This document shows, piece by piece, positions 46,095-55,305 of a DNA stretch of 64,000 nucleotides. The notes beneath the pieces were generated by a model that was not told where the DNA came from, ran no database searches, and saw only the letters and a program-made list of their open reading frames with translations. The stretch's first letter is position 1; the number at the start of each line of letters is the position of its first letter. Position numbers and translations under genes: made by a program. This DNA is from Lyngbya sp. HA4199-MV5. GTDB taxonomy: Bacteria; Cyanobacteriota; Cyanobacteriia; Leptolyngbyales; Leptolyngbyaceae. The DNA lies in the NCBI GenBank assembly GCA_019359375.1, contig JAHHHL010000001.1, positions 248,001 through 312,000 on the forward strand, in the 5' to 3' direction.

Positions 46095-46553
46095 GTGCTG
46101 TCCTGCTTTGACATAGCAGACTATTTTATTTGGTTGGCGAATGAGACTGGCTCCTTCATTAGTAACCTAAAGCTTCAAAAGCTTGTTTACTATGCTCAGG
46201 CTTGGCATATTGCTCTCTACAACGAGCCTCTCTTTGCAGAAGATTTTCAGGCTTGGGTGCACGGACCAGTAATCCCATCTCTTTATCAAAAATACAAAGC
46301 TTTTGGATGGCAGCCAATTTGGGAAGATGCTACCCCCAAGCTTCCTGAAGATGTTGTTCAATTCCTTGATGAGGTCGCGGATGAGTATTTTGCTTGCGAT
46401 GCATATGAGTTAGAGCAAATGACTCATGCTGAAGATCCGTGGGGCTGGGCTAGAGGCAACTTACCACCAGATGCACCCTCCAACGAGATTATCAAGAAAG
46501 AGTGGATGAAGGAGTATTACGGAGCGCGTGTCGAAGAAAATAAAGAAGATTAA
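46095..46553 (+). CDS. Panacea-domain (DUF4065/SocA-like) antitoxin
   Basis: A 152-residue protein starting GTG (MLSCFDIADYFIWLANETGS). The opening pattern followed by LKLQKLVYYAQAWHIALYNE, then PLFAEDFQAWVHGPVIPSLY and YELEQMTHAEDPWGWARGNL, is the Panacea/SocA/GepA signature. Panacea proteins are antitoxins that pair with many unrelated toxins. The start is set by the perfect AGGAGG eight bases upstream. The next gene overlaps its end by 26 bases, as expected for a toxin-antitoxin pair. Confidence 0.9.
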   Translation: MLSCFDIADYFIWLANETGSFISNLKLQKLVYYAQAWHIALYNEPLFAEDFQAWVHGPVIPSLYQKYKAFGWQPIWEDATPKLPEDVVQFLDEVADEYFACDAYELEQMTHAEDPWGWARGNLPPDAPSNEIIKKEWMKEYYGARVEENKED

Positions 46554-46959
46554 AGTCTCGAAAAGTAGTACGTCTGGGATTGAATCAGTAAAGCTGAAGC
46601 CGCAAGGCATCAGCTTTTCGTTTAAGTATTATCAAGACGATCATGAGAAGTTTTCTTGTATTGAGAAAGCGTCTACGTACTGGCTAACTCTGATTGATCG
46701 TTTAAAGGCTCTATCAGGTTTGTCCAACCGAGAATTATTAATGAATCGTAGTAGTTCTTTGAGATGTCATCCAATTAAATGGGAAGACACAAGTGAAAAT
46801 TGGTTTGGATTGCCGAACGAGGAGCAGTTAGTAGACACTCCCTACCAGTTTTCACTTTCCTCAAACGAGCATGGCAGAGTTCATGGATTTTTTATTGACG
46901 AGATCTTCTATATTGTTTGGCTAGATCCTGACCATTTACTTTATCCTGCAAGAAATTAG
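46528..46959 (+). CDS. Putative toxin partner of the Panacea antitoxin
   Basis: A 143-residue basic-N-terminal protein starting GTG (MSKKIKKIKVSKSSTSGIES). Conserved-looking segments are ISFSFKYYQDDHEKFSCIEK, LTLIDRLKALSGLSNRELL and GRVHGFFIDEIFYIVWLDPD. I recognise this type as the common small protein encoded beside DUF4065/SocA genes, but no biochemical activity is known to me. Toxin status follows from the 26-base overlap and operon order; it is an inference. Confidence 0.7.
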   Translation: MSKKIKKIKVSKSSTSGIESVKLKPQGISFSFKYYQDDHEKFSCIEKASTYWLTLIDRLKALSGLSNRELLMNRSSSLRCHPIKWEDTSENWFGLPNEEQLVDTPYQFSLSSNEHGRVHGFFIDEIFYIVWLDPDHLLYPARN

Positions 46960-47120
46960 TAGAGCGCCGTGTAACAATGCCAATTTGCTGAGGTTGAGAG
47001 AATATTTGCAAGATATAGACATTGTTCACAGCGAATGAGTGAGGAACATTCACAACGCGTCACGCTGAGCGATACACTCTGAGGGGATGACTCGCACACC
47101 TCCTCACACTGACCTGTACC

Positions 47121-47867
47121 GTGAAGCCATTTCTTTTTGTGACCGACCTGGATCATACGCTGGTGGGGGACGATCGCGCCATGCACGAACTCAACCAGCG
47201 GTTAGAGCAGCATCGCCAGCAGTACGGCACCAAGCTGGTGTATTCCACCGGGCGATCGCTCACCAGCTACCAACACCTCACCACCGAAAAGTCGCTCCTG
47301 CCGCCCGATATTCTCATTTGCGCCGTAGGGACTGAGATTTACCATCAAGACAGCAAAGAACCCGATTCCATCTGGTTTCAGAAACTTTCGGTCGGGTGGC
47401 AACGGGATGTGGTCGTAAACAGTGCCGCCCGCTTTGTTGACCTTACGCCTCAACCCGATTCGGAGCAACGTCCCTTCAAAGTCAGCTACTTTTTGAGCGA
47501 ACAAGCTGCCGTCGAAGTCATTCCCGATCTAGAATCCCTGCTTGAAGAACAGGGTGTAGACGCTCAAGTTATTTTCAGCGGGGGCAAAGATCTCGACATT
47601 CTGCCAAGACAGGCGAATAAAGGCATGGCGATGACCTTCGTACGGCAATTTCTGGAGTTTGAATCTGCTCGTACCGTTGCCTGCGGTGATTCTGGTAATG
47701 ACATCGCGCTGTTTTGCGATCGCCAGGAACGCGGCATCATCGTCGGCAACGCCCGCCCCGAACTGCTCCACTGGCACCGTGTAAATCCCAACCCTAATCG
47801 TTACCTTGCCCTTGCCGAATGTGCTGGTGGCATTCTAGAAGGGCTACAACACTTTGGATTTCTTTGA
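47121..47867 (+). CDS. Sucrose-phosphate phosphatase family protein
   Basis: A 248-residue HAD phosphatase starting GTG (MKPFLFVTDLDHTLVGDDRA). The nucleophile motif DLDHT is at residues 9-13, motif II in YSTGRSL, the lysine in QANKGMAM and motif IV in CGDSGNDIALF. The C2-type cap matches the sucrose-6-phosphate phosphatase group, which releases sucrose, a compatible solute of cyanobacteria. A related role in glucosylglycerol or mannosylglycerate phosphate hydrolysis cannot be excluded. Sucrose-phosphate synthase is not in the window. Confidence 0.85.
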   Translation: MKPFLFVTDLDHTLVGDDRAMHELNQRLEQHRQQYGTKLVYSTGRSLTSYQHLTTEKSLLPPDILICAVGTEIYHQDSKEPDSIWFQKLSVGWQRDVVVNSAARFVDLTPQPDSEQRPFKVSYFLSEQAAVEVIPDLESLLEEQGVDAQVIFSGGKDLDILPRQANKGMAMTFVRQFLEFESARTVACGDSGNDIALFCDRQERGIIVGNARPELLHWHRVNPNPNRYLALAECAGGILEGLQHFGFL

Positions 47868-47955
47868 TTGAAAGCTGCCAGATACGAGCCTACATTCAGG
47901 TTCAATTTATTGCCATAATATTGCTGAGGACTCGATCGTTAAGTAAGTAAGATAT

Positions 47956-48219
47956 ATGGCTCAAACAGCACTTCAAGCGATTCTTAATCAACTTCGAGAG
48001 CTTGAAATCGAAGAATTAAAAGAAGTGAACCAAGCTGTTCAACAATATCTCGTTGCAAGAGCTATAACATTTGAAAGAACAGCATTCGATCGAGCGCTGC
48101 TCGATTCTGGCTTAATTGAGCAACTCAAGCAACCTCACTATCGGCAAGAAACCGATCGACAACTACTTCAGGTGCAGGGAAAACCGTTGTCTGAAACGAT
48201 TATTGAGGAACGGCGCTAA
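47956..48219 (+). CDS. Antitoxin of a VapBC-type pair
   Basis: An 87-residue helical, acidic protein (MAQTALQAILNQLRELEIEE) ending one base before the PIN toxin ATG. LREL..EEL.EVNQAVQQYL is common among small antitoxins of cyanobacterial PIN toxins. No DNA-binding domain is evident. Function is inferred from the abutting PIN gene. Confidence 0.75.
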   Translation: MAQTALQAILNQLRELEIEELKEVNQAVQQYLVARAITFERTAFDRALLDSGLIEQLKQPHYRQETDRQLLQVQGKPLSETIIEERR

Positions 48220-48681
48220 ATGGCTGTTTACTTCATTGACAGCAGTGCCCTTGTCAAACGCTATGTAAACGAAACAGGTTCCTCCTGGGTTTTAAGCTTG
48301 TTCGATCCAGCATCAAATAACCGAATCGTGATTGCTGCTATTACCGCTGTTGAGATGATTGCAGCCATTTCTCGCCGTGAAAGAGGTGGAAGTCTTGCCC
48401 CATTGGGCGCAAAGACATTGTGCAATCAGTTTCGCCTTGACTATCAATCCGATTACCAAAGTGTCAACATTACAAGCGCTATTGTTACGTCTGCAATGGG
48501 TTTGTCGGAAACTTACGGCTTACGTGGTTATGATGCGGTTCAGTTAGCTGTGGGTTGCGCCATTCATGCTGTATGTTTAGCAAGTGGCACGTCATTAACA
48601 TTTGTTTCCTCCGATGGGGAGTTGAACGAAGCCGCTTTAAGAGAAGGCATAGTTGTCGAAAATCCCAACAGTTACCCATGA
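48220..48681 (+). CDS. PIN-domain ribonuclease toxin (VapC type)
   Basis: A 153-residue intact PIN protein (MAVYFIDSSALVKRYVNETG). The acidic active-site residues are visible: D in FIDSSAL, E in VEMIAAI, D in LRGYDAVQLAV and D in FVSSDGELN. VapC toxins cut tRNA or rRNA. It directly abuts the upstream antitoxin. Unlike the VapC at 11175 it is complete. Confidence 0.88.
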   Translation: MAVYFIDSSALVKRYVNETGSSWVLSLFDPASNNRIVIAAITAVEMIAAISRRERGGSLAPLGAKTLCNQFRLDYQSDYQSVNITSAIVTSAMGLSETYGLRGYDAVQLAVGCAIHAVCLASGTSLTFVSSDGELNEAALREGIVVENPNSYP

Positions 48682-48726
48682 ACTTGCTTCTAATGCCTTG
48701 CCCATTTACTCTTGCTCCTTACTCGC

Positions 48727-49347
48727 ATGATTGGTTATCTCAAGGGCACGGTTGCCTACATTCAAAAAGCGAATAACCGCGTGACATTGACGCTGGAGGT
48801 GGGGCAGATTGGGTATGACATTCAGATTGTGCCTCGAATTTTGCAATGGGTGGGTATCGGCGAGACCGTACAAATTTTTACCCATCTCCATGTGCGCGAA
48901 GATCAGGTCGTGCTGTTTGGGTTCGATTCTGCTGCCGAGCGAGATTTGTTTCGCCAGTTGGTGAGCGTGAGTGGCATTGGTCCCCAACTGGCGCTGGCGT
49001 TGCTAGATACGATGGGTTTGCAAGATCTGGTGCAGGCGATCGTCGTGGGCAATACTCGCGCCCTCTCTCGCACTCCTGGCGTGGGCACCAAAACGGCTGA
49101 ACGGATCGCGCTTGAACTCAAAACCAAACTAGCAGAATGGCGGCAGCAGGCTGGCATGATTACCACTCCATCGTCGGGGCCTGTCCTCTCCATTCAAGAA
49201 GATGTGGAAATGACTTTACTGGCGCTAGGCTACACCAATAGCGAAATCTCGCAGGCATTGCAAACCGTTGGGCAAAGCAGCACCCTCTCCAAAACCGCTG
49301 ATGCCGAAGAGTGGATTCGGAGCGCGATCGCATGGCTCAGTCGATAA
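48727..49347 (+). CDS. ruvA: Holliday junction helicase subunit RuvA
   Basis: A 206-residue protein starting MIGYLKGTVAYIQKANNRVT. It has the OB-fold N-terminus, two helix-hairpin-helix motifs (FRQLVSVSGIGPQLALALLD and LSRTPGVGTKTAERIALELK) and a C-terminal domain that stimulates RuvB (EMTLLALGYTNSEISQAL). RuvA tetramers hold junctions for RuvB-driven branch migration. The upstream in-frame codons to 48712 are not part of the family. Confidence 0.96.
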   Translation: MIGYLKGTVAYIQKANNRVTLTLEVGQIGYDIQIVPRILQWVGIGETVQIFTHLHVREDQVVLFGFDSAAERDLFRQLVSVSGIGPQLALALLDTMGLQDLVQAIVVGNTRALSRTPGVGTKTAERIALELKTKLAEWRQQAGMITTPSSGPVLSIQEDVEMTLLALGYTNSEISQALQTVGQSSTLSKTADAEEWIRSAIAWLSR

Positions 49348-49416
49348 AGACCAGAGGACTAATGCGGTAATAATATCATTCGGTCAGTGATGCTTCACTA
49401 CAGTCAGCCAACGCTT

Positions 49417-49929
49417 ATGCCAAAACCAACCAAGTCAGAAAATGTCCCTGAACCTATGCGAGCAAAGTTTGAGGAACTTACTCAACTGACGGATCGCTTT
49501 TGCAAAGAACACCTGAATGATGAGTACGCCCAGCTTTGCCGCTATTTAACGGCTGCCCTTTGCCGTAAGCGTCCTTCACCACTGACAAGCGGGAAAGCCA
49601 ACACTTGGGCTTGCGGGATTGTTCACGCGATCGGCACAGTCAACTTCTTATTTGACTCATCTCAAACGCCTCACATGAAGGCAACTGAAATCTACCAGTT
49701 GTTTGGTGTGGGTCAAAGTACGGGGCAGGGAAAATCCAAACAAATTCGAGATGTGATGAAGATGCACCAGATGGACCCAAACTGGTCGCTGCCCAGCCTC
49801 ATTGATCAAAACCCACTGGTCTGGCTGATTTCTGTGAATGGGTACATCATTGATGCTCGTCAGGCACCACGAGCGATTCAGGAAGAAGCCTTTCAAAAAG
49901 GGATTATTCCTTATCTTCCTGAAGAGTAG
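49417..49929 (+). CDS. DUF6398-type protein
   Basis: A 170-residue protein from ATG 49417 (MPKPTKSENVPEPMRAKFEE). Notable blocks are LTDRFCKEHLNDEYAQLCRY, KRPSPLTSGKANTWACGIVH, a TGQGKSKQIRD segment and NPLVWLISVNGYIIDARQAP. I recognise it as the DUF6398 family, often found with a SEC-C-type or plasmid-borne protein; the function is not established. It follows ruvA on the same strand after 70 bases. Confidence 0.75.
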   Translation: MPKPTKSENVPEPMRAKFEELTQLTDRFCKEHLNDEYAQLCRYLTAALCRKRPSPLTSGKANTWACGIVHAIGTVNFLFDSSQTPHMKATEIYQLFGVGQSTGQGKSKQIRDVMKMHQMDPNWSLPSLIDQNPLVWLISVNGYIIDARQAPRAIQEEAFQKGIIPYLPEE

Positions 49930-50033
49930 CTTTAGCCTGCTGTCCTTGCCACTCCTGCAATTCAGCTTCTCTTTGCCAAGAGATTAGAATCTAAAGAGAA
50001 CGATCGCTCCATTTTTGAACCCTTTCAGCTTTG
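49930..50033. other. Intergenic lead-in to the 21-bp array
   Basis: About 100 bases after the DUF6398 stop with no gene or repeat. The 21-bp periodic array begins at about 50034 and fills most of the remaining gap to 50356. Confidence 0.5.
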
Positions 50034-50264
50034 GAAGGCGGAAGTTTGAGTCTTTTGCTTGAAGTTTCAAGGAACGAACTCGAAGCGCCAAGTCTGGAAC
50101 TCGAATAGTCGAGCCTCAGGCTCAAAATTCCGAGCCTAGATCTCGAAGTAACAGGTTCAGAACTCGAAACACCGAGTGCGGTACTCGAATGATCAGGCTC
50201 AAGACTCGAAGTAACAGGTTCAGAACTCGAAACACCGAGTTTGGAAGGGGAAAGTTCAGGTTCA
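50034..50264 (+). repeat. Degenerate tandem array of 21-bp units
   Basis: Eleven consecutive units of exactly 21 bases with the core ACTCGAA at offset 3 and CxGAG/CAGGTT in the second half. Units beginning at 50139 and 50202 share CTCGAAGTAACAGGTTCA, and those at 50160 and 50223 share GAACTCGAAACACCGAGT, showing a 63-base (3x21) higher-order duplication. In the frame of the unit start each unit codes for seven residues of the pattern xLExxSx, with in-frame stops after units 4 and 8. Degenerate coding remnant or regulatory array. Confidence 0.9.
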
Positions 50265-50355
50265 GAGGCTGAGTCGGTTTAGATTAGTTCGGTGCGCGTT
50301 AGAAGTGAGCAGCATCAGCGCGATCGCAACCCGGAAACGTCAGGAGAAAGACTGA

Positions 50356-52476
50356 GTGGATGCCATTCTTAAGTTCTTGAGCAGCAACAAAGATGCGCTC
50401 CTAGTTGTGATTGGGTGCATTACGGTCACGCTGGGTCTGTTCACGCTGCTATTTGGCTCTGGTTTTTTGGTGGCGTTTTTCAAGTCCATTGCTGCTTACC
50501 TGCAACAGCGCCTTCGTCCCCGGATTCCACCCCTTGATACCTTTCCGTTTGAGGTGATTAAGCCCAACAGTGATGTGTTGAAAGCCGTGTTTGGCGGAGC
50601 AAAGGACAATCCGCTTGCCGATCGCAACATTCGCTATGTGCAACGGGTGGCAGATCGGGATATGCAGCAGGAGCTAGAGGCGCAGCTAGAAGAGTCTCAC
50701 TGGATCATCATCCTGGGTGAGACAGGCTTGGGCAAAACGCGGGAAGCCGCAGAACTGGCTCAGAAATATAACCGCAGGGGTTGGACGGTTCTCAGGCTGA
50801 AGCATTCGGAACTGCTGGATGAGCCGTTTCAGTTTCCGATGGAAAAGGTTGGCAGCGATCGCAAGCTGCTGTTTTTCCTGGACGACCTGAACAAGCTGAT
50901 GTATAAGCGGGGCGAACTGCTGAAAGATGACCCGCGACAGTTTCGAGATTTACCTGCCCAGGAACGATTACGCCTGACGCTGGAATACTATGAGCGCTTT
51001 TGCCGTCCCGAAGAAATCCGCATCATCGCCACTGCCCGTAATGAGGCTGTTCCTCAGTACAATGAGTCGATCAGCGAACTCGACAAGCTCGGCTTCGACC
51101 AGCATCCCAGGCTATGGCAGAAGTTTAGGCGCTATCTTCTGGTCAAACCGAGCGATGCTGCCATTGTGCAATTGATTCAAGCAACGGTAGAGCAGACGGA
51201 CATTACCGCGAACCCGGATGAGTATGCTCGTTTAGCCAGACGGAACGATCGCACCTTCCGAAATATCCAGTTGAACTTGCAAACGGCGAACGATGAGGGA
51301 CGGGCACTTACCCTGGATACCTTTCGTGAGTCGTTGCGGGAAAGCTGGGAAGCAAAATACCGCAAAGCCACACGAAAATACCCGATCGCGGCGGTCATTT
51401 ACGACGCGGTTGAACTACTGCGGGCGGTGAATGTCGAGCTATACGCTTTCACGGTCATCGCCACCACCCAAATGCTGGCAGGCGGGAATTTCCTTCAGCG
51501 GCTTCAGCGCTGGCAACCGATTCGTCGCGCCCTCCATTATTTGATCCACGACGGCAACAGCATTCTGGAACCCCGTGATGGTCAAATTGAAGCAAAGGGA
51601 ACCTCAGTAGCGGTGGCTGAAAACATTCCTCGCCTGTCGCGTCTGCTGTTGAGGTTGAGCGATCGTCATTCACAAATGCGTGCCTCACTGGGCGGCTTTT
51701 CAGTAGCAGCCTATGATCTGGAGCACTATCGAGAAAGCCTCACCAGTCTAAACAAACTCCTCGTCATCAAGCCGGATTTCCACAAAGCCTGGAACAACCG
51801 GGGCGTTGCGCTGGGCAACCTGGAGCGCCACGAAGAGGCAATTGCCAGCTATGACAAAGCGATAGCCATTAAACCGGACGACCACGGAGCTTGGAGTAAC
51901 CGAGGCGGTGCACTGGGCAAATTGAAGCGCTACGAAGAGGCAGTTGCTAGCTTTGACCAAGCGATCGCCATCAAACCGGACGACCACGAAGCCTGGGACA
52001 GCCGGGGCGTTATGCTAGGTAGATTGGAGCGCTACGAGGAGGCAATTGCTAGCTTTGACCAAGCGATCGCCATCAAACCGGACATACACGAAGCCCGGTA
52101 CAATCGGGGCGTTTCACTAATCAAACTGAAGCGCTATGAAGCGGCAATTGCCAGCTTTGACCAAGCGATCGTCATCAAACCGGACGATCACGGAGCTTGG
52201 AGCAATCGGGGGTTTGTACTGATGAATTCAGGTGATTACGAGAACGCTATACAGAGCTTCGATACGTCGCTGAAATTCCTGCCGGATGATGCTGACGCTT
52301 TTTACAACAAAGCTTGCTGTTTTGCCCTTTGGGATAAGGTTGAGGAGGCAGTTGCAAATCTGCGACGGGCAGTTGAGCTAAACCCCGACAAATACCGGGA
52401 GATGGCAAAGACGGACGCTGATTTTGATGGGATTCGAGGTGACAGGCGGTTTCAGGCGTTGGTGCCAACAGATTAA
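50356..52476 (+). CDS. Membrane-anchored P-loop NTPase with C-terminal TPRs (STAND-like)
   Basis: A 706-residue protein starting GTG (MDAILKFLSSNKDALLVVIG). A membrane helix lies at about 15-45, followed by a nucleoside triphosphatase domain: Walker A ILGETGLGKT (about residue 117), Walker B LLFFLDDLN (about 172) and a sensor-like IRIIATARNE. A helical segment follows, then six or seven TPRs (about 455-680) in which several are nearly identical (ERYEEAIASFDQAIAIKPD), reflecting recent 102-bp duplication. The layout resembles STAND signalling ATPases, some of which act in stress or phage defence; here that is inference. AGGAG at about 50342-50346 is its ribosome binding site. Confidence 0.85.
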   Translation: MDAILKFLSSNKDALLVVIGCITVTLGLFTLLFGSGFLVAFFKSIAAYLQQRLRPRIPPLDTFPFEVIKPNSDVLKAVFGGAKDNPLADRNIRYVQRVADRDMQQELEAQLEESHWIIILGETGLGKTREAAELAQKYNRRGWTVLRLKHSELLDEPFQFPMEKVGSDRKLLFFLDDLNKLMYKRGELLKDDPRQFRDLPAQERLRLTLEYYERFCRPEEIRIIATARNEAVPQYNESISELDKLGFDQHPRLWQKFRRYLLVKPSDAAIVQLIQATVEQTDITANPDEYARLARRNDRTFRNIQLNLQTANDEGRALTLDTFRESLRESWEAKYRKATRKYPIAAVIYDAVELLRAVNVELYAFTVIATTQMLAGGNFLQRLQRWQPIRRALHYLIHDGNSILEPRDGQIEAKGTSVAVAENIPRLSRLLLRLSDRHSQMRASLGGFSVAAYDLEHYRESLTSLNKLLVIKPDFHKAWNNRGVALGNLERHEEAIASYDKAIAIKPDDHGAWSNRGGALGKLKRYEEAVASFDQAIAIKPDDHEAWDSRGVMLGRLERYEEAIASFDQAIAIKPDIHEARYNRGVSLIKLKRYEAAIASFDQAIVIKPDDHGAWSNRGFVLMNSGDYENAIQSFDTSLKFLPDDADAFYNKACCFALWDKVEEAVANLRRAVELNPDKYREMAKTDADFDGIRGDRRFQALVPTD

Positions 52477-52489
52477 CGCCTCCCATTAT

Positions 52490-52517
52490 GTAGGGACGTT
52501 ACATGTAACGTCCCTAC
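52490..52517 (+). repeat. 28-bp palindrome (GTAGGGACxTTACA family), copy 2
   Basis: GTAGGGACGTTACA followed by its exact inverse TGTAACGTCCCTAC. It lies 14 bases after the stop of the NTPase-TPR gene and has the same position relative to a gene as the copy at 29147. Confidence 0.9.
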
Positions 52518-52565
52518 ACAACCAAATTCAGGTTATTTAACCGGATTTGATGTTTGATTTGAGGT

Positions 52566-52601
52566 ACTAAAAAGCGGTAGAGGAATGTCCTTCTACCGCT
52601 T
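52566..52601 (-). terminator. Rho-independent terminator of clpC
   Basis: On the minus strand AAGCGGTAGA pairs perfectly with TCTACCGCTT (10-base stem, 10-base loop) and is followed by TTTTTAG. It lies about 30 bases after the clpC stop. Confidence 0.9.
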
Positions 52602-52632
52602 CGATTAGAGTAAGGGTATTCGACGAACCTAC

Positions 52633-55107
52633 CTACTCAGCAGCCTGAGGAAGCAACTCTCGCTTCTCTCCTTGCAGCACTTTCACCTGTCCATCACTAT
52701 CTACATCAACGACAGCGGTATCGCCGTCCTTGATGCGGCTAGAGAGGATTTCCTCTGCCAGCGAGTCTTCTAACAAGCGCATAATGGCTCGACGAAGCGG
52801 ACGGGCACCGTAGCTGGGATTGTAGCCTTCTTCAACCAACCGATCTTTAAATCGTTCCGTCACTTCCAGGGTGATTCCCTGATCGCGCAAACGACCGAAG
52901 ACCTCGTTGAGCATGATGACTGCAATCTCCTTCACCTCGTCCTTCGACAGTTGGCGGAAGACGATGATTTCATCCAGACGGTTGAGGAATTCAGGGCGGA
53001 AGTATTGCTTCAGCTCTTCATTCACCAGCGATCGGATGCGGTTGTACTGAGATTCAGCCGCATCGCCCGCAGCGGAGAACTCGAAGCCCAAACCACCGCC
53101 ACCTTTCTCAATCACCTTAGAACCGATGTTGGAGGTCATGATGAGCAAGGTGTTTTTAAAGTCCACCGTGCGACCTTTCGCATCCGTTAGGCGACCGTCT
53201 TCCAGGATTTGCAGCAGCATGTTGAAGACATCAGGGTGAGCCTTCTCAATTTCGTCAAACAGGACGACGGTGTAAGGACGACGACGGACGGCTTCAGTCA
53301 ACTGACCACCTTCGTTGTACCCGACGTAGCCCGGAGGCGAACCGATGAGTTTGGACACCGTATGGCGTTCCATGTACTCCGACATATCCAGCCGGATCAT
53401 GGCTTCTTCAGAGCCAAAGAAGTAAGTTGCCAGTGCCTTCGTTAGCTCTGTCTTACCAACCCCAGTCGGACCAGAGAAGATAAAGCTAGCGATTGGTCGG
53501 TTGGGGTTTTTCAAACCCACCCGCGCCCGACGAATGGCACGAGAGACCGCACGAACGGCTTCTTCCTGACCAATCAAACGCTGGTGCAGGGTGTCTTCCA
53601 TGTGCAACAGCTTCTCGGATTCAGATTCCGTCAGCTTATTCACCGGAACACCTGTCCAGGAAGCCACGATTTGAGCAATGTCCTCTTCATCCACAATCGG
53701 AGAAGCGTCTTCACCTGTCGATTCGTTCTTCTTGGTTTGAGCGATCGCTCGGATTTCGGCTTTGATTTCCATTTCGCGATCGCGCAGTTCGCCAGCCCGG
53801 TCAAAGTTTTGGGAGCGAACCGCATCGTCTTTATCCTTCAGGACTTGACGCAGTTCTTTGTCCAATTCCTTAGCAGCGGGAGGCAATTGAGAATTGATCA
53901 AGCGAACACGGGAACCCGCTTCATCAATCAAGTCGATCGCTTTATCTGGTAAAAAGCGGTCTGAAATGTAACGGTCTGAAAGTTTGGCGGCGGCTTCCAG
54001 TGCCAGATCCGAGATCTTCAGCTTGTGGTGCTGTTCGTAGCGTTCACGCAGACCCCGAAGGATTTCGATCGTCTCGTCAACGCTGGGTTCACCCACCATC
54101 ACAGGCTGAAAGCGACGCTCAAGGGCAGCATCCCGCTCAATGTGCTTGCGGTATTCATCCAGGGTTGTTGCACCGATGCACTGAAGTTCACCCCGTGCTA
54201 AGGCTGGTTTGAGGATGTTGGCAGCGTCAATCGCGCCTTCAGCCGCACCAGCCCCAATCAGGGTATGCACTTCGTCAATGACCAGGATGACGTTTCCAGC
54301 AGAGCGGATCTCATCCATGATTTTCTTCAGGCGCTCTTCAAACTCACCCCGATACTTGGTACCTGCCACCAGGAGACCAATATCTAGGGTGACGACGCGC
54401 TTATCTTCGAGGATATCTGGGATATCGTCGTTGGCAATGCGTTGAGCAAGACCTTCCGCGATCGCGGTCTTACCCACACCCGGTTCCCCAATCAACACCG
54501 GGTTATTCTTCGTGCGGCGACCCAGGATTTGGATCACCCGTTCAATTTCCTTTTGGCGACCCACCACTGGATCGAGCTTCCCTTCGGCTGCCATTTGAGT
54601 CAGGTTTGAACCAAACTCATCTAGCGTTGGCGTTTTCGTGCGACCCTGACCACCGCCAGACGTAACCTCAGCAGTTTCGCCCAGCATCCGAATGACCTGA
54701 GTGCGAACCTTAGAAAGGTCAACGCCCAGATTTTCCAGCACCCTGGCAGCAACGCCTTCGCCCTCGCGGATGAGACCGAGAAGCAAATGCTCCGTTCCAA
54801 TATAGTTATGACCGAGTTGACGGGCTTCTTCTAGAGAAAGCTCCAGAACCCGCTTTGCTCGTGGTGTAAATGGAATTTCAACGGCAACGAAGCCAGAGCC
54901 TCGACCGATGATTTTCTCTACTTCAATCCGAGCGTCTTTAAGGTTGACACCCATCGATTTCAGCACTTTGGCGGCGACGCCGGTCCCTTCTCCAATCAGA
55001 CCCAAGAGGATCTGTTCAGTACCCACAAAGTTGTGTCCCAGGCGGCGTGCTTCCTCCTGGGCAAGCATGATCACCTTAATGGCTTTTTCTGTGAAGCGTT
55101 CAAACAT
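52633..55107 (-). CDS. clpC: ATP-dependent Clp protease ATPase subunit ClpC
   Basis: An 824-residue Hsp100 unfoldase that feeds proteins to ClpP/ClpR. It has the double Clp_N domain ([20 protein letters not shown], and [20 protein letters not shown]), the first AAA domain (GEPGVGKT, then [20 protein letters not shown]), a UVR-like linker ([20 protein letters not shown]) and the second AAA domain ([35 protein letters not shown]). Essential in cyanobacteria and homologous to chloroplast ClpC. Gene is complete with ATG at 55107. Confidence 0.97.
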   Translation of the reverse strand: MFERFTEKAIKVIMLAQEEARRLGHNFVGTEQILLGLIGEGTGVAAKVLKSMGVNLKDARIEVEKIIGRGSGFVAVEIPFTPRAKRVLELSLEEARQLGHNYIGTEHLLLGLIREGEGVAARVLENLGVDLSKVRTQVIRMLGETAEVTSGGGQGRTKTPTLDEFGSNLTQMAAEGKLDPVVGRQKEIERVIQILGRRTKNNPVLIGEPGVGKTAIAEGLAQRIANDDIPDILEDKRVVTLDIGLLVAGTKYRGEFEERLKKIMDEIRSAGNVILVIDEVHTLIGAGAAEGAIDAANILKPALARGELQCIGATTLDEYRKHIERDAALERRFQPVMVGEPSVDETIEILRGLRERYEQHHKLKISDLALEAAAKLSDRYISDRFLPDKAIDLIDEAGSRVRLINSQLPPAAKELDKELRQVLKDKDDAVRSQNFDRAGELRDREMEIKAEIRAIAQTKKNESTGEDASPIVDEEDIAQIVASWTGVPVNKLTESESEKLLHMEDTLHQRLIGQEEAVRAVSRAIRRARVGLKNPNRPIASFIFSGPTGVGKTELTKALATYFFGSEEAMIRLDMSEYMERHTVSKLIGSPPGYVGYNEGGQLTEAVRRRPYTVVLFDEIEKAHPDVFNMLLQILEDGRLTDAKGRTVDFKNTLLIMTSNIGSKVIEKGGGGLGFEFSAAGDAAESQYNRIRSLVNEELKQYFRPEFLNRLDEIIVFRQLSKDEVKEIAVIMLNEVFGRLRDQGITLEVTERFKDRLVEEGYNPSYGARPLRRAIMRLLEDSLAEEILSSRIKDGDTAVVDVDSDGQVKVLQGEKRELLPQAAE

Positions 55108-55305
55108 GGCGTATTTCTGTCACCTGCTGCTTGCTCGGTAGAGTTGATTCTATCATAGACGATTCTTCCGAGAGCCTGAAAAACACCCTCGAAGATTCGT
55201 GATCCCCGTACCTGCACCAGTGACGCGCCGTGATGTATTGGACTGCCACGAAGGGAGATTGTCATCGGAAAGCGGCGTGTAAGTCAAGCAGGATTTCTTA
55301 ATCTC

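Noticed and set aside
50034-50264. CRISPR array
   Set aside because: The units are contiguous 21-mers without unique spacers and without Cas genes nearby.
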